A DNA stretch of 64,000 bases from Ostrinia nubilalis (GCF_963855985.1 NC_087118.1:10002501-10066500), one strand, 5' to 3'. Positions 46,313-56,747 are shown, counted from the first letter of the stretch. The notes: generated by a model from the sequence alone, not told the origin. A program made the numbers and translations.

Positions 46313-47029
46313 AGGCAGTATGGGCAGGCCTGGCTCACTCCGCGCGGTACATCCGATAATTACCTACAGCGAAGCGCCCCGCCGGCGGGTATTATATCAG
46401 TCGAGTGTCACGAGCGCGCCCGTCAGGACGCTGGCGTGCGTTGTAGTACCTAATTCTATGATCGAAGTATTATTTAAAAATTGACATAAAGAGAAAGAAA
46501 TATTATTGTGCGGCGTTCGGGTGTTTAAATTCGAAAAGAAATCTACCGGATTTATCTTTTTTTTCGCTTCCCAAAGATGCTGAAAGGTATGTTGGCCATG
46601 TAGGTAATCAATAATTCTTAGGATAGTTTAAGAACCTAACCTACCATGACTACTGCTCAGAATGCGTTCGTTCGTTTCAGCCAAAAATGACGTCCACTGC
46701 TGGACAAAGGCCTCTCCCAAGGTTTTCCATAATCAATGCGTACTTACCTACATACGTACCTCATTACAAATAAGTAGATTAATTATTTTTTTACTAGACA
46801 CTACTAGACAGCAACCCTAACAGCGTAAGAAGAGTTCAGAGGCACGCGATAGAAAGAGACAAAACTTGTAGGTGAATAAAATTGTAGGTACTTAGTGCTG
46901 TGCGAGCTGAATTCCACTGTATCGCGTCGTAGCAAGACTCGCATTTATTTAAATCGTCTTGCGGAGTAATCCTTCTGTACCTGTACTATTACTTATTCTG
47001 TGGTATGGGCGCCACCGACTTGTGCTCAC
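46313..47029 (+). mobile_element. second THAP-bearing insertion
   Basis: Relative to the left arm (empty site near 23236), 717 bp are inserted between CTTTGTG and TAACTGG. The insert has a GC-rich first 130 bp, a THAP exon with splice donor, and an end GGCGCCACCGACTTGTG. I cannot find a clear target duplication, so one end may be lost. It is probably a P-like non-autonomous element. Confidence 0.55.
46489..46586 (+). pseudogene. THAP zinc-finger exon (no start codon)
   Basis: The frame YYCAAFGCLNSKRN then LSFFSLPKDAER has the same layout as the exon at 2799-2905 (Cx4C, then FFxLPxD). It stops at AG/GTATGT (donor GT at 46587-46588). No ATG is in frame nearby, and the second half of the zinc finger is missing. 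Homology to the other THAP exon is inferred from spacing. Confidence 0.6.
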
Positions 47030-47064
47030 TAACTGGTCGCTAATTTCGCCGTACAAGTAAGAGG

Positions 47065-47145
47065 ACTGCATGGCCGATATAGTGTGGCCTGAGTGTTAAA
47101 ACAGTTCAAGAATTGCGGCTTCGAGTCACATTGGACAAGAACTTT
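47065..47145 (+). other. tRNA-like module, right arm copy
   Basis: Inverse copy of 23110-23195: TGGCCTGAGTG, then GGCTTCGAGTCAC (B-box with one change) and a T run of about 17 at 47142-47158. Confidence 0.5.
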
Positions 47146-47193
47146 TTTTTTTTTTTTTGTTTTTTTTTTGAGATTACATATTGCATTGGGAAT

Positions 47194-47376
47194 TGATGAT
47201 GAAATGATGCACTGGCAGCGTTTCATCTGTGGTTCAAAGCAAATAACCTTAAGCTCAATGCAGAAAAGACTGGAGCCATCCTATTCAAGCCCACTACCAG
47301 GACTAAGGATGTTCTTGACATTAGATAGAATCATGAGCAAATTGAATTGGTAGATTCAGTGAAATTCTTGGGAGTA
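47194..47376 (+). pseudogene. LINE reverse transcriptase fragment
   Basis: Across two frames the segment reads FHLWFKANNLKLNAEKT and IELVDSVKFLG, the RT region just after the catalytic box in Jockey/CR1-like LINEs. It directly follows the LINE 5' region of the right arm, so ORF1, endonuclease and most of RT are deleted. It is cut at 47378 by a mariner-like element. Confidence 0.7.
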
Positions 47377-47378
47377 TA

Positions 47379-48330
47379 CAGGGTGGAATTTTGTAATGCC
47401 ACCTGGAGGGAAAGTACTCTTAATACTGTAGATAGAAAAATTTACTCAAAGGAAACATTCCCTTATTTTTGAATAGAAATAGAACTGCATTCAAAGATTT
47501 CCAAAAATTCGCTTACTACACCGGGGAATCGAACCGACTAAAATCTGTTAAAATTAAACCCTGTACTTTTATTCCATCGATCGTTAGGGTCAATTATAAG
47601 GATGAAATTTCTCTAACAAACTTGATAAATCAAATGAAAGGAAAACCATAAAAACTTAAATTATTTTAATTATTAACAAAAAAGTCACTGCAATGCAAAC
47701 TCCGCGTTTGTAATGCAAACTCCTTTCTTAGATGCGACATAACTGCGAGTATGAAGTAGTTTAAATTTGGAATATTACATTTTAAAAAAAATAGACTGTC
47801 ATTTGTTATTTACATTTAATTTTGAGTGTTTTTACAACCATTTCTTACTAATTGTCTCACGGTAAAAATGGCTTATCATGAACAATTTGATTTAATGGAA
47901 GCTTATTTTTTAAATAACAAAAATGTGAATCGAGCTTTGCAGTGGTACGAAGAGAAATATCAAGACCGACAGGTACCAACTCGGTTTGTATTGAATAGAA
48001 TGGTGGAAAATTTAAAGAATACCGGAAGTTTCATAAAGCGACGGCAAACTCTTAACAATTTAGATTTTGATCTAAATGTTTTAACATACTTCGAAGCATT
48101 TCCAAAGGCTTCAAGCAGAGATGCAGCCGAAGAGATTGGAACAACCCACACACGTATACTTAAAGTGCTGAAAAAGTATAAGTACAAATGTTATCGTGAT
48201 GGTCGGTTGGTGCAAAAATTGCATCCTGGGGATTGTGAGAGACGATTACAATTTTGTCAAAATATGATGAGAGAAATTGACATTGAAATTGAATTGAAAT
48301 TGAGGATTATGTAAATAAAATTTAAATTGA
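47379..48330 (+). mobile_element. Tc1/mariner-type element, right end lost
   Basis: Starts CAGGGTGGAATTTTGTAATG after TA (47377-47378), the same end as the short element 49339-49803. It carries a partial transposase at 47868-48314. No inverse end is found before 48820; the AT-rich sequence at 48320-48740, with repeats of TTTTAGGGTTA and a GAATT run, closes it. Confidence 0.65.
47868..48314 (+). pseudogene. mariner/IS630-like transposase, N-terminal DNA-binding part
   Basis: From the ATG at 47868: HEQFDLMEAYFLNNKNVNRAL, YQDRQVPTRFVLNRMVENL, GSFIKRR, then FPKASSRDAAEEIGTTHTRI and KLHPGDCERRLQFCQ. This is the double helix-turn-helix layout (DUF4817-type) of insect IS630/Tc1-mariner relatives that ends where the DDE domain should start. 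The frame stops at 48312-48314 soon after, so the catalytic domain is missing. Confidence 0.75.
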
Positions 48331-48819
48331 ATTATGAAACAATTTTGAGTCAATTTAATTAAGTCAATACTTAAAATAATAATACAGTCGAATTTGTCAT
48401 AATGTATTTAATATTAATTTTATTATTTATTTCATTTGACATAAATACCAATTGACTTTAGTACCTATATGAAATGCAATTTTAGGGTTAGATTGGATTT
48501 ATTTTATTCTATTTTAATTGTATTTTAATTTTGACATTAAGTATTGTGTAATAATTTTATTTATTTATTTAATCTGACATTTATATTAATTCTAGTATGT
48601 GAAATGAAATTTTAGGGTTAAATTAGATTTATTTTATTTTAATTGAATTGCAGATTGTGTGAATTTTAATGTCTAATTTTCCTATACAATGTATTTTGTT
48701 TTTGGAATAAATTGAATTGAATTGAATTGAATTAAAATTATGTAGCAATTAACATATAAGCAAGCGCCTACTTAATCTAAAGCGTTGACGCTGCAATGTT
48801 CGATGTAATCGTACACTCA
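48320..48819. other. AT-rich non-coding stretch
   Basis: Contains imperfect direct repeats around TTTAGGGTTAGATTGGATTT (48481 on and 48612 on) and (GAATT)n near 48710-48730. No gene. Confidence 0.6.
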
Positions 48820-49336
48820 TAAAAAGATAATGTAGAAATCGATACTTCGTTTGTTTGAGCCTGGTATGTGTAGAAAGTGCTGATTTATAACATTAGGTTC
48901 ATTGAACTCTGGTGACAGCTCATTATTTGGAAGCACCGTATTTTTGAGATTCTTCCACAGTTTCTTTGAGTTACCTATGTTATTATTTATATATTTTTCA
49001 AAGTAACATTTTTTCTCCCTTTCCATCGCCTCAAGTACTACCCGTCTCATTCTTCCGTAACATTCTTTCAAATTTGATGTTTTGAGTTTTTTATGTTTAT
49101 TGTGATAATTATCCCTAATACGCATCATTGTTCTGACAGTGTCTGTTATCCACGGGTGGGGAGGATGTTTAAACTTTTTGGTAGTTATTGGGGCATGTAA
49201 ATCCATCAATCCGACAGTGCATGATGTGAATGCCTGTACCAGATGATTAACCTCATTAATTTTCCTAAAATTGTTCCACTGAATGGCACTGAGATCCGAA
49301 TTCAGCCGTTCAAGCAGAATGTTCTTAAACGGTCTA
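48820..49336 (-). pseudogene. LINE ORF2 linker between endonuclease and RT
   Basis: Minus-strand frame: RPFKNILLERLNSDLSAIQW, LMDLHAPITTKKFKHPPHPW, then YNNHKKLK-type basic stretch and KKLWKNLKNTVLPNN, the region just before RT in Jockey/CR1-type ORF2. It ends at a stop near 48817 before RT starts. It is the continuation of 49804-50242 after removing the nested MITE. Confidence 0.75.
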
Positions 49337-49805
49337 TACAGGGTGGAATTTTGAAATGCCACCTGGAGGGAAAGTACTCTTAATACTGTAGATAGAAATT
49401 TTTACTGAAAGAAAACATTCCTTTATTTTTGAAAAGAAAGAGAATTGCATTCAAAGATTTTCGAAAAATTTTCGAAAATTCACTACCATACCATACAATT
49501 TTCTGTAACTTATTACAATAATTTAAGATTTCATGGTTTTCCTTTCATTTGATTTATCAAGTATGTTAGAGAGATTTCATCCTTATACTTAACCCTAACG
49601 ATCGATGTAATAAAAATACAGGGTGTAATTTTTAACAGATTTTAGTTGGTTCGATTCCCGGGTGTAGCAAGCAAATTTTTGGAAATCTTTGAATGCAGTT
49701 CTATTTCTTTTGAAAAATAAAGGAATGTTTTCTTTGAGAATTTTTTCTATCTACAATATTAAGAGTACTTTCCCTCCAGGTGGCATTACAAAATTCCACC
49801 CTGTA
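49337..49805. mobile_element. Tc1/mariner-type MITE with TA duplication
   Basis: 465 bp (49339-49803) with inverted ends CAGGGTGGAATTTTG and ATGCCACCTGGAGGGAAAG, flanked by TA. Removing it and one TA lets the LINE ORF2 frame read through (WVTY to RPFKN), confirming the limits. It shares ends and interior blocks with the longer element at 47379. Confidence 0.88.
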
Positions 49806-50242
49806 TGTCACCCATCTAGGACTTGGTATGTTCACTTTAATCTTGACTTCTGCCAGTATCATGGCATGCCCACCTCGATCTGGTGAGTGCCTAACTGTCA
49901 GTTTTGGAACCCGAACATCCGTGCACACAACATCTATTAAAGTGGCACTATGGTCTGTGAAGTGGGTGGGTTCTTTGACAATTTGACTAAATTCAGACTC
50001 TCAATGAATTGTGCGAAGGCTCTATACCCACGGCCGCTGACATCAAGGAGATTGATGTTGAAGTCTCCCACCAATATCAAGCCGTCAGAGTGCGAGAAGG
50101 AGCTGGTGACCGATTCAGTGATAGCGTCTAGGAATATATTTACGTCTAGCCAGGGTGGTCTATATGCAGTTCCCACGACTATATTCTGCTGGTGTGAGCG
50201 AACTTTCAGCCACATTTGTTCGATAGATGGGATAGACGGCAC
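49806..50242 (-). pseudogene. LINE ORF2 APE-type endonuclease, C-terminal half
   Basis: Minus-strand blocks IEQMWLKVRSHQQ, VVGTAYRPPWLDVN, LILVGDFNINLLD and, after a frame change near 49937, DVRVPKLTVRHSPDRGGHA. These are the conserved GTxYRPP, GDFN and SDH-region motifs of the nuclease that nicks the target DNA; the last is changed (SPDRGGHA instead of SDHxxV). The N-terminal half is missing. Confidence 0.78.
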
Positions 50243-50519
50243 AAAATGACACTCCTGTACATGCCTTTAATATATTTAAAGAACTATAGTTTAAAATAAA
50301 TAAATAATACAATGGATTACAATTAATTCTATCCATCACGACTGTTTCTATGGCACACCAATGCTTTTGGAATTGATACAAAACATAAATCACATTAATA
50401 ACTATAATATCAAATAGAAGAGAAACAAATACAGGTATATTTTTGAAAATTAAATCAGTTGAATTTATCATTCTCGCACATATGTCAAATATTTTTTTAT
50501 AATTGCAGGTCTCAATAAG
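50243..50519 (-). other. short region between LINE ORF1 and the remaining ORF2
   Basis: The minus-strand frame at 50160-50471 has a hydrophobic segment and SLNILKACTGVSFCAV but no endonuclease N-terminus that I can align, so part of the gene was lost or replaced here. Confidence 0.45.
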
Positions 50520-51475
50520 TCATATTGACGATGAACCAAACACCCGCTCAAGATCTCCCAGCGACCGGAGTTGAAACACTTGAGCACCGTCGCTCTTGCG
50601 AGCGAATATGCGCCCACGCCTAGTCCAGGAGTACCTCCACTGCAGCCTGCGGCACTCCTCGCGCACCCGGTGGAATAGCTGACGGTTGGAGCGCGTCAGG
50701 CCCTCGTTGATGAACACACGCGCGCCGCCCTCGCCAGCCAGACCGCGTCGCACGCGCGCGGCGCGCAGCAGCTCGTCGCGCAGATGGCGGCGCGCCAGCC
50801 GCACCACCACGCGGCGTGCGCGCCCGCCCGCCTCGGCCGGCGGCGCGCTCCGATATCGTCCGCTCCATCTGCGTGAGTGTCTCCGAACCGGGCGCCGAGC
50901 TGATCGACGCCTGACGGGACTCCACGGCCTCGAGTCTTCGCTCGATGTCACCCAGGCGTTCGTCGTGCGCGTCGACTCTGTGCTCGCACAGTGAGACTCT
51001 GCCGATCAGTGTGTCGATCTGGGCCCGAACGGATCTGAACTCGTCGCGCATCTCCTCGCGAAGTTGCCTGATCTCCAAGAAGAGCGCCTGCACATCAGTC
51101 ACTTCCATAGTAATATTCAGTGCAGTAGCGTTCGGATTCTCCTGACTGGCCTGCTCTAGCATTGAGGCGTCGAGACAAGTAGGGCTCATGGTGGCGGCCC
51201 CCCTCCGCACCATAACGCCGTCCGCAGCAGCGCGGACCGGCGTCTCAGTGTTGGGGACTCGTCTCAGTGTCCCTCTTGGGCTGCCTACTGACACATGTGA
51301 CGCACCTCCACGCATTCCTGCGCTCACCAACCAGCGTACCGTGGAAGCGCCTTTCGGTAACCCCGGCGCACTTCAGGTCGAAGAACTCCTTGCAGAGGTG
51401 GCACGCTAGCCATCTTCGACTATCTTCAATCGGCTCGAAACAGCCACCACAGATTTTTCTATTTTCAAGCGACAT
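50520..51475 (-). pseudogene. LINE ORF1 with PHD finger, coiled coil and FP25K-like C-terminus
   Basis: From the ATG at 51475: PHD finger (CGGCFEPIEDSRRWLAC, CKEFFDLKC, WRCVTC). In a second frame: coiled coil (ALFLEIRQLREEMRDEFRSV, LGDIERRLEAVESR), and in a third: VVVRLARRHLRDELLRAARV, VFINEGLTRSNRQLFHRV and WRYSWTRRGRIFARK. That last block resembles the Baculo_FP-type domain shared by baculoviral FP25K and many insect LINE ORF1 proteins. Two frameshifts (near 51250 and 50830) disable it. Strikingly GC-rich (50640-50900) against an AT-rich background, suggesting a family with different codon use or little time to decay. Confidence 0.78.
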
Positions 51476-51524
51476 TGTCTTAGTGAAGAAGAAAGGAGAC
51501 AAAAAAAAGAATAAAAAAAAAGAC

Positions 51525-51620
51525 AAAAATAAAGTTCCAAGTGTAACTCGAACCTTGTACGCCGGGTTAGACCGGCTGTGTTAGCCGTTGCGTCAAAATC
51601 TCTTGTGAGTCACGGACGAA
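51525..51620 (-). other. tRNA-like module upstream of the second PHD ORF1
   Basis: Minus strand: GCAACGGCTAACACAGCCGG followed about 18 bp on by AAGGTTCGAGTTACACTTGG, then T-rich sequence to the ORF1 start. The B-box half closely matches that of the module at 23110-23195 (GGTTCGAGTYACAYTTGG). Confidence 0.45.
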
Positions 51621-51968
51621 CTAAACAGTCGTACTTGACACTACTGTGGACGCAAGTGGTATTTGTGTCGGGTATACACAATCAAAATTGTTTCACATAC
51701 ACCAACACAGATTGTCACTTCAAGTCGATAACTCACTTTTTGGAGAATTTATTTGCTAATAACACTCACTGCAGCCTTATTGTTTACGAATCGAATTCAC
51801 TGATTGGAGGTCCATGTCCTTACAATTAAAATGGTGTATAGTAACTTTGATTTAGATTATTATTTTCACTCCCATTTATCAAAATTGCGCGGAGCGTCTT
51901 TATACAGTCTAGCTAGGTAAAGCGCCACCTAGCGGATTTCAATTTTTAATATCAATTAGTTTAAAAAA
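51621..51968. other. LINE 5' flank, unassigned
   Basis: No gene. GCGCCACCTAGCGGATTTC near 51920 resembles short motifs found in insect LTRs, but there is no pair. Confidence 0.4.
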
Positions 51969-53237
51969 AAAACGGCCAAGTGCGAGTCGGACTCGCACAC
52001 CGAGGGTTCCGCCATACAAACGTAGCGGTTTACAATTTATGACGTATTAAATCAAATTACTTACTAGATATCGTTCAAACCAATTGCATGGTAATGCGTA
52101 ATGCACATCATATATTTTTTTAGTTTTAATATTATCTTATTTTGGAACTTATAGAGAGGGGACACATTTTAATACTTTGGAAGTGACTCTCGCTCAAACC
52201 GTTCAGATTAGAACAATCATAGTTATGGTAATTTCGTGAGAGTCAACATAGTTAATATTTTTTATTTTATATATAATATAACTAAAATAGTAGGCCAGTA
52301 CCTTGTAAAAGTTCTTTTATTAAAGTTATTTATTTACAACATTTTATAGTCATCGTTTTAGAGCGTTTTGAATTTTTACGTTGATTTAGAATTTTTCACA
52401 GTTTAGATGCAATTAGATTTAAGAAGTGTTTGATATGAATTTCAACTTTAATATCTCTACGCGTTCATGTGAAAAAGGGTAGGTAGTAAGTTTATAATTA
52501 TTAAAAAAATATTTTATGTCATGTAAGCAAAAATAATATTTTAATATTTTATGTAACTTCAAATTTATCATTTTCGCAATTTTTCCTTTATCTGTACTAT
52601 ATAACGTTGCTTCGTGCCGAATTTCAAGATTCTGAGTTCACGGGAAGTACCTTGTAGGTTTTGATTCCCTAGCGTGTGACGGAAATTCGTCTAAGGTGTC
52701 GGTATAAACTGCTGTATCTTTTGATCGCGTTAACTTAGAAGTTTGATTTTTTCACTGCTTAAAGGGACAATAGACTTAGGTATTTGCTATAAATTTCAAT
52801 TTGATACCTTTATTCGTTCGTGAGAAATAAGGTAGTAAGTTTCATTTTATGAAAATTATTTTTATTATATTATATACCTAAAAAAATGTGATTTTCGCAA
52901 TTTTTCCTATATTTGCATTATATGACAATGCTTCATGCCAAATTTCAAGATTCTGAGTTTACGGGAAGTATCCTGTAGGTTTTGATTCCTTTGCGAGTGT
53001 CGAAAATTTGTTGAAAATATCGACATAATCGGCTGTATCTTTTGATTGGCTTGGCTTAGAAGTTTGATATTTTCACACCTTAAAGGGACAATAGACTTGA
53101 GTATTTCATGTGAATTTCAGCTTGATACGTCCACGCGTTCTTGAGATAAAGGGTCTTGACAGACAGACAGACGGACAACAAAGTGATCCTATAAGGGTTC
53201 CGTTTTTGGTACCTTTTGAGGTACGGAACCCTAAAAA
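51969..53237 (+). mobile_element. moth-type non-autonomous repeat with terminal hairpins, copy 1
   Basis: Begins AACGGCCAAGTGCGAGTCGG; GTGCGAGTC-G-GACTCGCAC is a perfect hairpin at 51980-51998. The other end has a hairpin AGGGTTCCGT...ACGGAACCCT (53195-53233) followed by AAAA. A short GACA run lies at 53160-53171. About 1.27 kb, no coding. Copy 2 at 61849-63526 is about 98 percent the same by eye. The class is uncertain. Confidence 0.7.
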
Positions 53238-53900
53238 TGCCAAAAATACTGTAAAATTTGAAGCACTTCAAAGTATTTCGAAAATATATATTTTATTTTA
53301 TTTTTCTGTAAAATGTATATACAATACATAGTTGGTCAGGGAATTTTGAAAAAATTGTCAGGGAAAGTCAGAGAAAAGTCAGGGAATTTTTTCGAACATT
53401 TGCAGTGGACACCCTGATAAAACTAAACTTAGGGCATATTTTTAGGATATGACTATTAAAGTTTTAGTTTATAGTTGGTGCCCGTCGATTAATCGAATTT
53501 TAACTGGAAAAATTATACATCGTGTTTCTTGTAAGGTGTCAAGCCGAAGGCAGGTGATAGGTGAGGATTAGACCTATCGATTTCACCCCTATTATGTTCT
53601 ACGATTTTTCGTAGTTTAGAAGTTATCGTTAATTTTGTGATTTTTTCAAATTTTATGACTTAGTATACTTTAATTTTTTTTATCTTTTTTTTGGGTTGAC
53701 TTTTCTCAGATTTCTTTTTTTTGACAGATTCCCTATTAATTGCAGATGTTTGAAAAAAATAATCACCTCCATATCTTTGATGAAAGATACAAAATTTTCG
53801 CTAGAAACATACTATTTACCTTTCTCTCACACTCTAATAGGTAAGTATATCTTTAATCGTAAAGTAAGAATCACCACTGTGGTCTAGTGGTAAGACCACC
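53238..53900. other. spacer with a transposon end and a tRNA-like start
   Basis: GTCAGGGAAAGTCAG repeats and AGTGGACACCCTGA at 53336-53418 look like the end of a CAGGGTGTCC-type DNA transposon. At 53870-53900 TGTGGTCTAGTGGTAAGACC resembles a tRNA A-box or SINE head, interrupted by the LTR at 53901. Confidence 0.4.
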
Positions 53901-54130
53901 TGTTCGGGAGAAGTAAATGATACGAAGCATCTTGTAAGACATGACATTTATGTACTTGTTAAACAATGAAATTGTGATTACAAAGAATTAGGTGGACGCG
54001 TGCGGTCGGGTGCCGGAGCGGCGGCGAATAGGCCGAGGCGACGGGCGGCGCGGCGCGTGCGGCGGTCGATGCTCCGCCTCCCGCGCCCCGCTCCCGCTGG
54101 ATGACAGCGCGCCGTGTGCGCGCACATACT
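53901..54130 (-). repeat. 3' LTR of the third BEL/Pao element
   Basis: On the plus strand it begins TGTTCGGGAGAAG; the first 118 bases are repeated at 63883-64000. On the minus strand the polypurine tract AAGGGGGG (about 54134-54141) precedes it. The inner limit is set near 54125-54130 from the tract, as the other copy is cut by the window. GC-rich for its surroundings. Confidence 0.75.
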
Positions 54131-54134
54131 GGCC

Positions 54135-54639
54135 CCCCTTGAAAGCTAGCTTTCAAGATTTTCAGGAGAGGCATCATGAAGCAGACAGATGCGGTTGAGT
54201 GCGCGCGCCTGACGACTCCTCTTGAGGTGGCGATGTCAGCAACGCGAGGCACTTCATCTGAGCCTAGATGTAGCGTTGTGACTCGTCCCAGGCGCCACAA
54301 TAATGGGGGAAGGTTGTCCTCCTTCAGTATTACGAGGTCTCCCTGCTGTAGGTCCTTGCAACGTACTCTCCACTTTGAACGTTGCTGTAGTTCGGTGATG
54401 TACTCAGTTTGCCAACGCTGCCAAAAGTGCTGTCTGACTTGCTCAATTCGTCGAAATCGGTCCAGCCTTGTCGTACTGACGTCTCGCAGGTCCGGAGCCA
54501 GAAGCGACATCAGTGGCCTGCCAAGGAGAAAGTGCCCTGGTGTGAGCGCTGCGTAATCATTGGGAGATGAGGAGAGAGGGGAAATGGGACGACGGTTGGA
54601 TGGCCTCGATTTGACAAAATAATGACGATAACTCTTCAA
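54135..54639 (-). pseudogene. BEL/Pao C-terminal tail (DUF5641-type)
   Basis: Minus-strand frame: LTPGHFLLGRPLMSLLAPDL, VRQHFWQRWQTEYITELQQR, LQQGDLVILKEDNLPPLLW and LGRVTTLHLGSDEVPRV, the closing block of BEL polyproteins. The stretch joining it to the integrase core is shortened and frame-shifted at 54636-54639. The frame runs on past the true end into the LTR. Confidence 0.83.
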
Positions 54640-55154
54640 ATGTCATAATTATGTGTGTTCCCTAATATGCGCTTTATATGAAATTTTGCGGATTTAATGC
54701 CACTCTCTACATAGCCGTTAAAATTAGGAGCGTAAGCCGGTGAAAATTTAAATTGAATATCATGATCAGATGCAAATTCTTGTAAAGAGACTGCATGGTG
54801 CTTAAAAAAGTCATTAATTTCCTTGGCAGCTGCGACAAAGTTCCTGCCATTGTCACAATAAATCTCTCTAGGCTTACCCCTACGTGAAATGAAGCGGCGT
54901 AGAGACAATATAAAAGATTCTTTAGATAGTTCACTAACAGCTTCTAAGTGTACACATTTAAATCTGAGACAAATAAAAAGACACAAATAGCATTTTGTAA
55001 TTTTACACCCACGTCCCCGCCGATCAGTTATGAGGAAAGGCCCAGCAAAATCAACAGATACAGAAGAAAATGGGAAATCAGTGGATACCCGTGGGGAAGG
55101 TAAGTTGCCCATAATGTTAGTCATCGTCTTACCATAATGACGAGTGCAAGTGAC
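54636..55154 (-). pseudogene. BEL/Pao integrase catalytic core
   Basis: Minus-strand: CTRHYGK just after the interrupting element, then VSVDFAGPFLIT (first Asp), KCYLCLFICLRFKCVHLE, YCDNGRNFVAAAKE (second Asp) and GYVESGIKSAKFHIKR (Glu). The catalytic triad is present. The zinc-binding half is 1.6 kb away, on the other side of the palindromic element 55159-56743. Confidence 0.85.
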
Positions 55155-56747
55155 ACATGGGGCATTTCACGCGAAGCGAACAACGAAAATCAAGTCAGGT
55201 TTTGGATTTTGTTCATATTTGGATTAAATGTACTGCTATATGACCTGAATGGATGTGCATCATTATATTTTTTTATGAAGCTTAGTTTATTTTTTATGAG
55301 CGTTCAAAAAATTGGTAAAATTTTAGGAAAAGATTTTTCAGAAGCTATTACTGCTATTATTACATTTGATTAAAAATAAACTAACTATTGGACTTTTGAG
55401 AATAAATAACTGTGTTTCTTACTATTTACTACAAATTTTAAATTTCTTTTTTGGTCACATAGAAAACCGGAAGTAAAGTTTTAAAATCGAATTTTACAAA
55501 ACTTCGGGATTTTTTAAATTTTTAATTTTTATTTTAAAATATACCTAGTAGTCTATAAATAACTTGTGTAAAGTTGTAGAATGGAGTTTTGATTTAGACG
55601 CAGTACAGTGCGAGCGCGCCGCAATGTGCGTCATACTGGCTATCGACATTTGGCTACTGTATAAAAATTATTTGTTCGAAAATAACTGAAACGTTAATAT
55701 TGTTGCATGCATACTCTTAAACAATTATAATTTTGACTCAGCGAACTTCGTACCGTCTAACAGACAATGATTGTTGGCATCGAGATGGTGACTATTACGT
55801 CGCGGACTATCCACATCTTATTGAACAATACACTAAAAACATTATTCTTCTTTTTTAGGTAGTTGGCTAGCTACCTCCATATCAAATTTCATCAAAATCT
55901 GCCCAGCCGTTCTTGATTTATAAATCGTGTAACTAACACGACTTTGTTTGATGTATAAAACAAAGAACGGCTGAACAGATTTTAATGAAATTTGGCATGG
56001 AGATAGCTGGCACCCTGGACTAACATATCCCGACTACCCAAAAAGAAGGGTAATGTTTTAAGAGTATTATCCAATAAGTTGTGGGTGGTCTGCGACGTAA
56101 TACCATCTCAATGCCAACAATTATTGTTTTTAGGCGGTACGAAGTTCGCCGAGTCAAAATTATAATTGTTTAAGAGCATGCATGCAACAATATTAACATT
56201 TCAGTTATTTTCGAACAAATAATTTTTATACAGTAGCCAAATGTCGATAGCCAGTATGACGCTCATTGCGGCGCGCTCGCACTGTAATGCGTCTAAATCA
56301 AAAACCAATACAGACTCCATTCTACAACTTTACACACGTTATTAATAGACTACTAGGTATATTTTAAAATAAAAATTAAAAAAATTTAAAATCCCGAAGT
56401 TTTGTAAAATTCGATTTTAAAACTTTACTTCCGGTTTTCTATGTGAACAAAAAAGAAATTTCAAATTTGTAGTAAATAGTAAGAAACACAGTTATTTATT
56501 CTCAAAAGTCCAATAGTTAGTTTATTTTTAATCACATGTAATAATAGCAGTAATAGCTTCTAAAAAATCCTTTACTAAAATTTTACCAATTTTTTGAACG
56601 CTCATAAAAAATAAACTAAGCTTTATAAAAAAATTATAATGATGCACATCCATTCAGGTCATATAGCAGTACATTTAATCCAAATATAAACAAAATCCAA
56701 AACCTGACTTGATTTTCGCTGTCCGCTTCGCGTGAAATGCCCCACAT
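55155..56747. mobile_element. palindromic (foldback) DNA transposon with ACAT target duplication
   Basis: Element 55159-56743 (1585 bp) starts GGGGCATTTCACGCG and ends with the inverse. Arms of about 700 bp pair almost perfectly (for example TGCATGCATACTCTTAAACA near 55705 and its inverse near 56180). The centre, 55860-56040, has moth Helitron-like text. ACAT flanks at 55155-55158 and 56744-56747. Removing the element and one ACAT restores the integrase zinc-site frame. No transposase. Confidence 0.85.

Larger units (their letters stand above)
29776..47193. repeat. right arm of the inverted duplication, expanded by four insertions
   Basis: The arm is the reverse complement of 23069-29642 less Copia. 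Its pieces are 29776-30415, 31938-33139, about 46131-46312 and 47030-47193, together about 2190 bp, matching the 2197 bp of the left arm. Between them sit the solo LTR, the nested element 33140-46129 and the THAP-bearing insert. Confidence 0.85.

Noticed and set aside
54176..54556. 126-codon plus-strand frame
   Set aside because: Antisense shadow of the BEL C-terminal tail.
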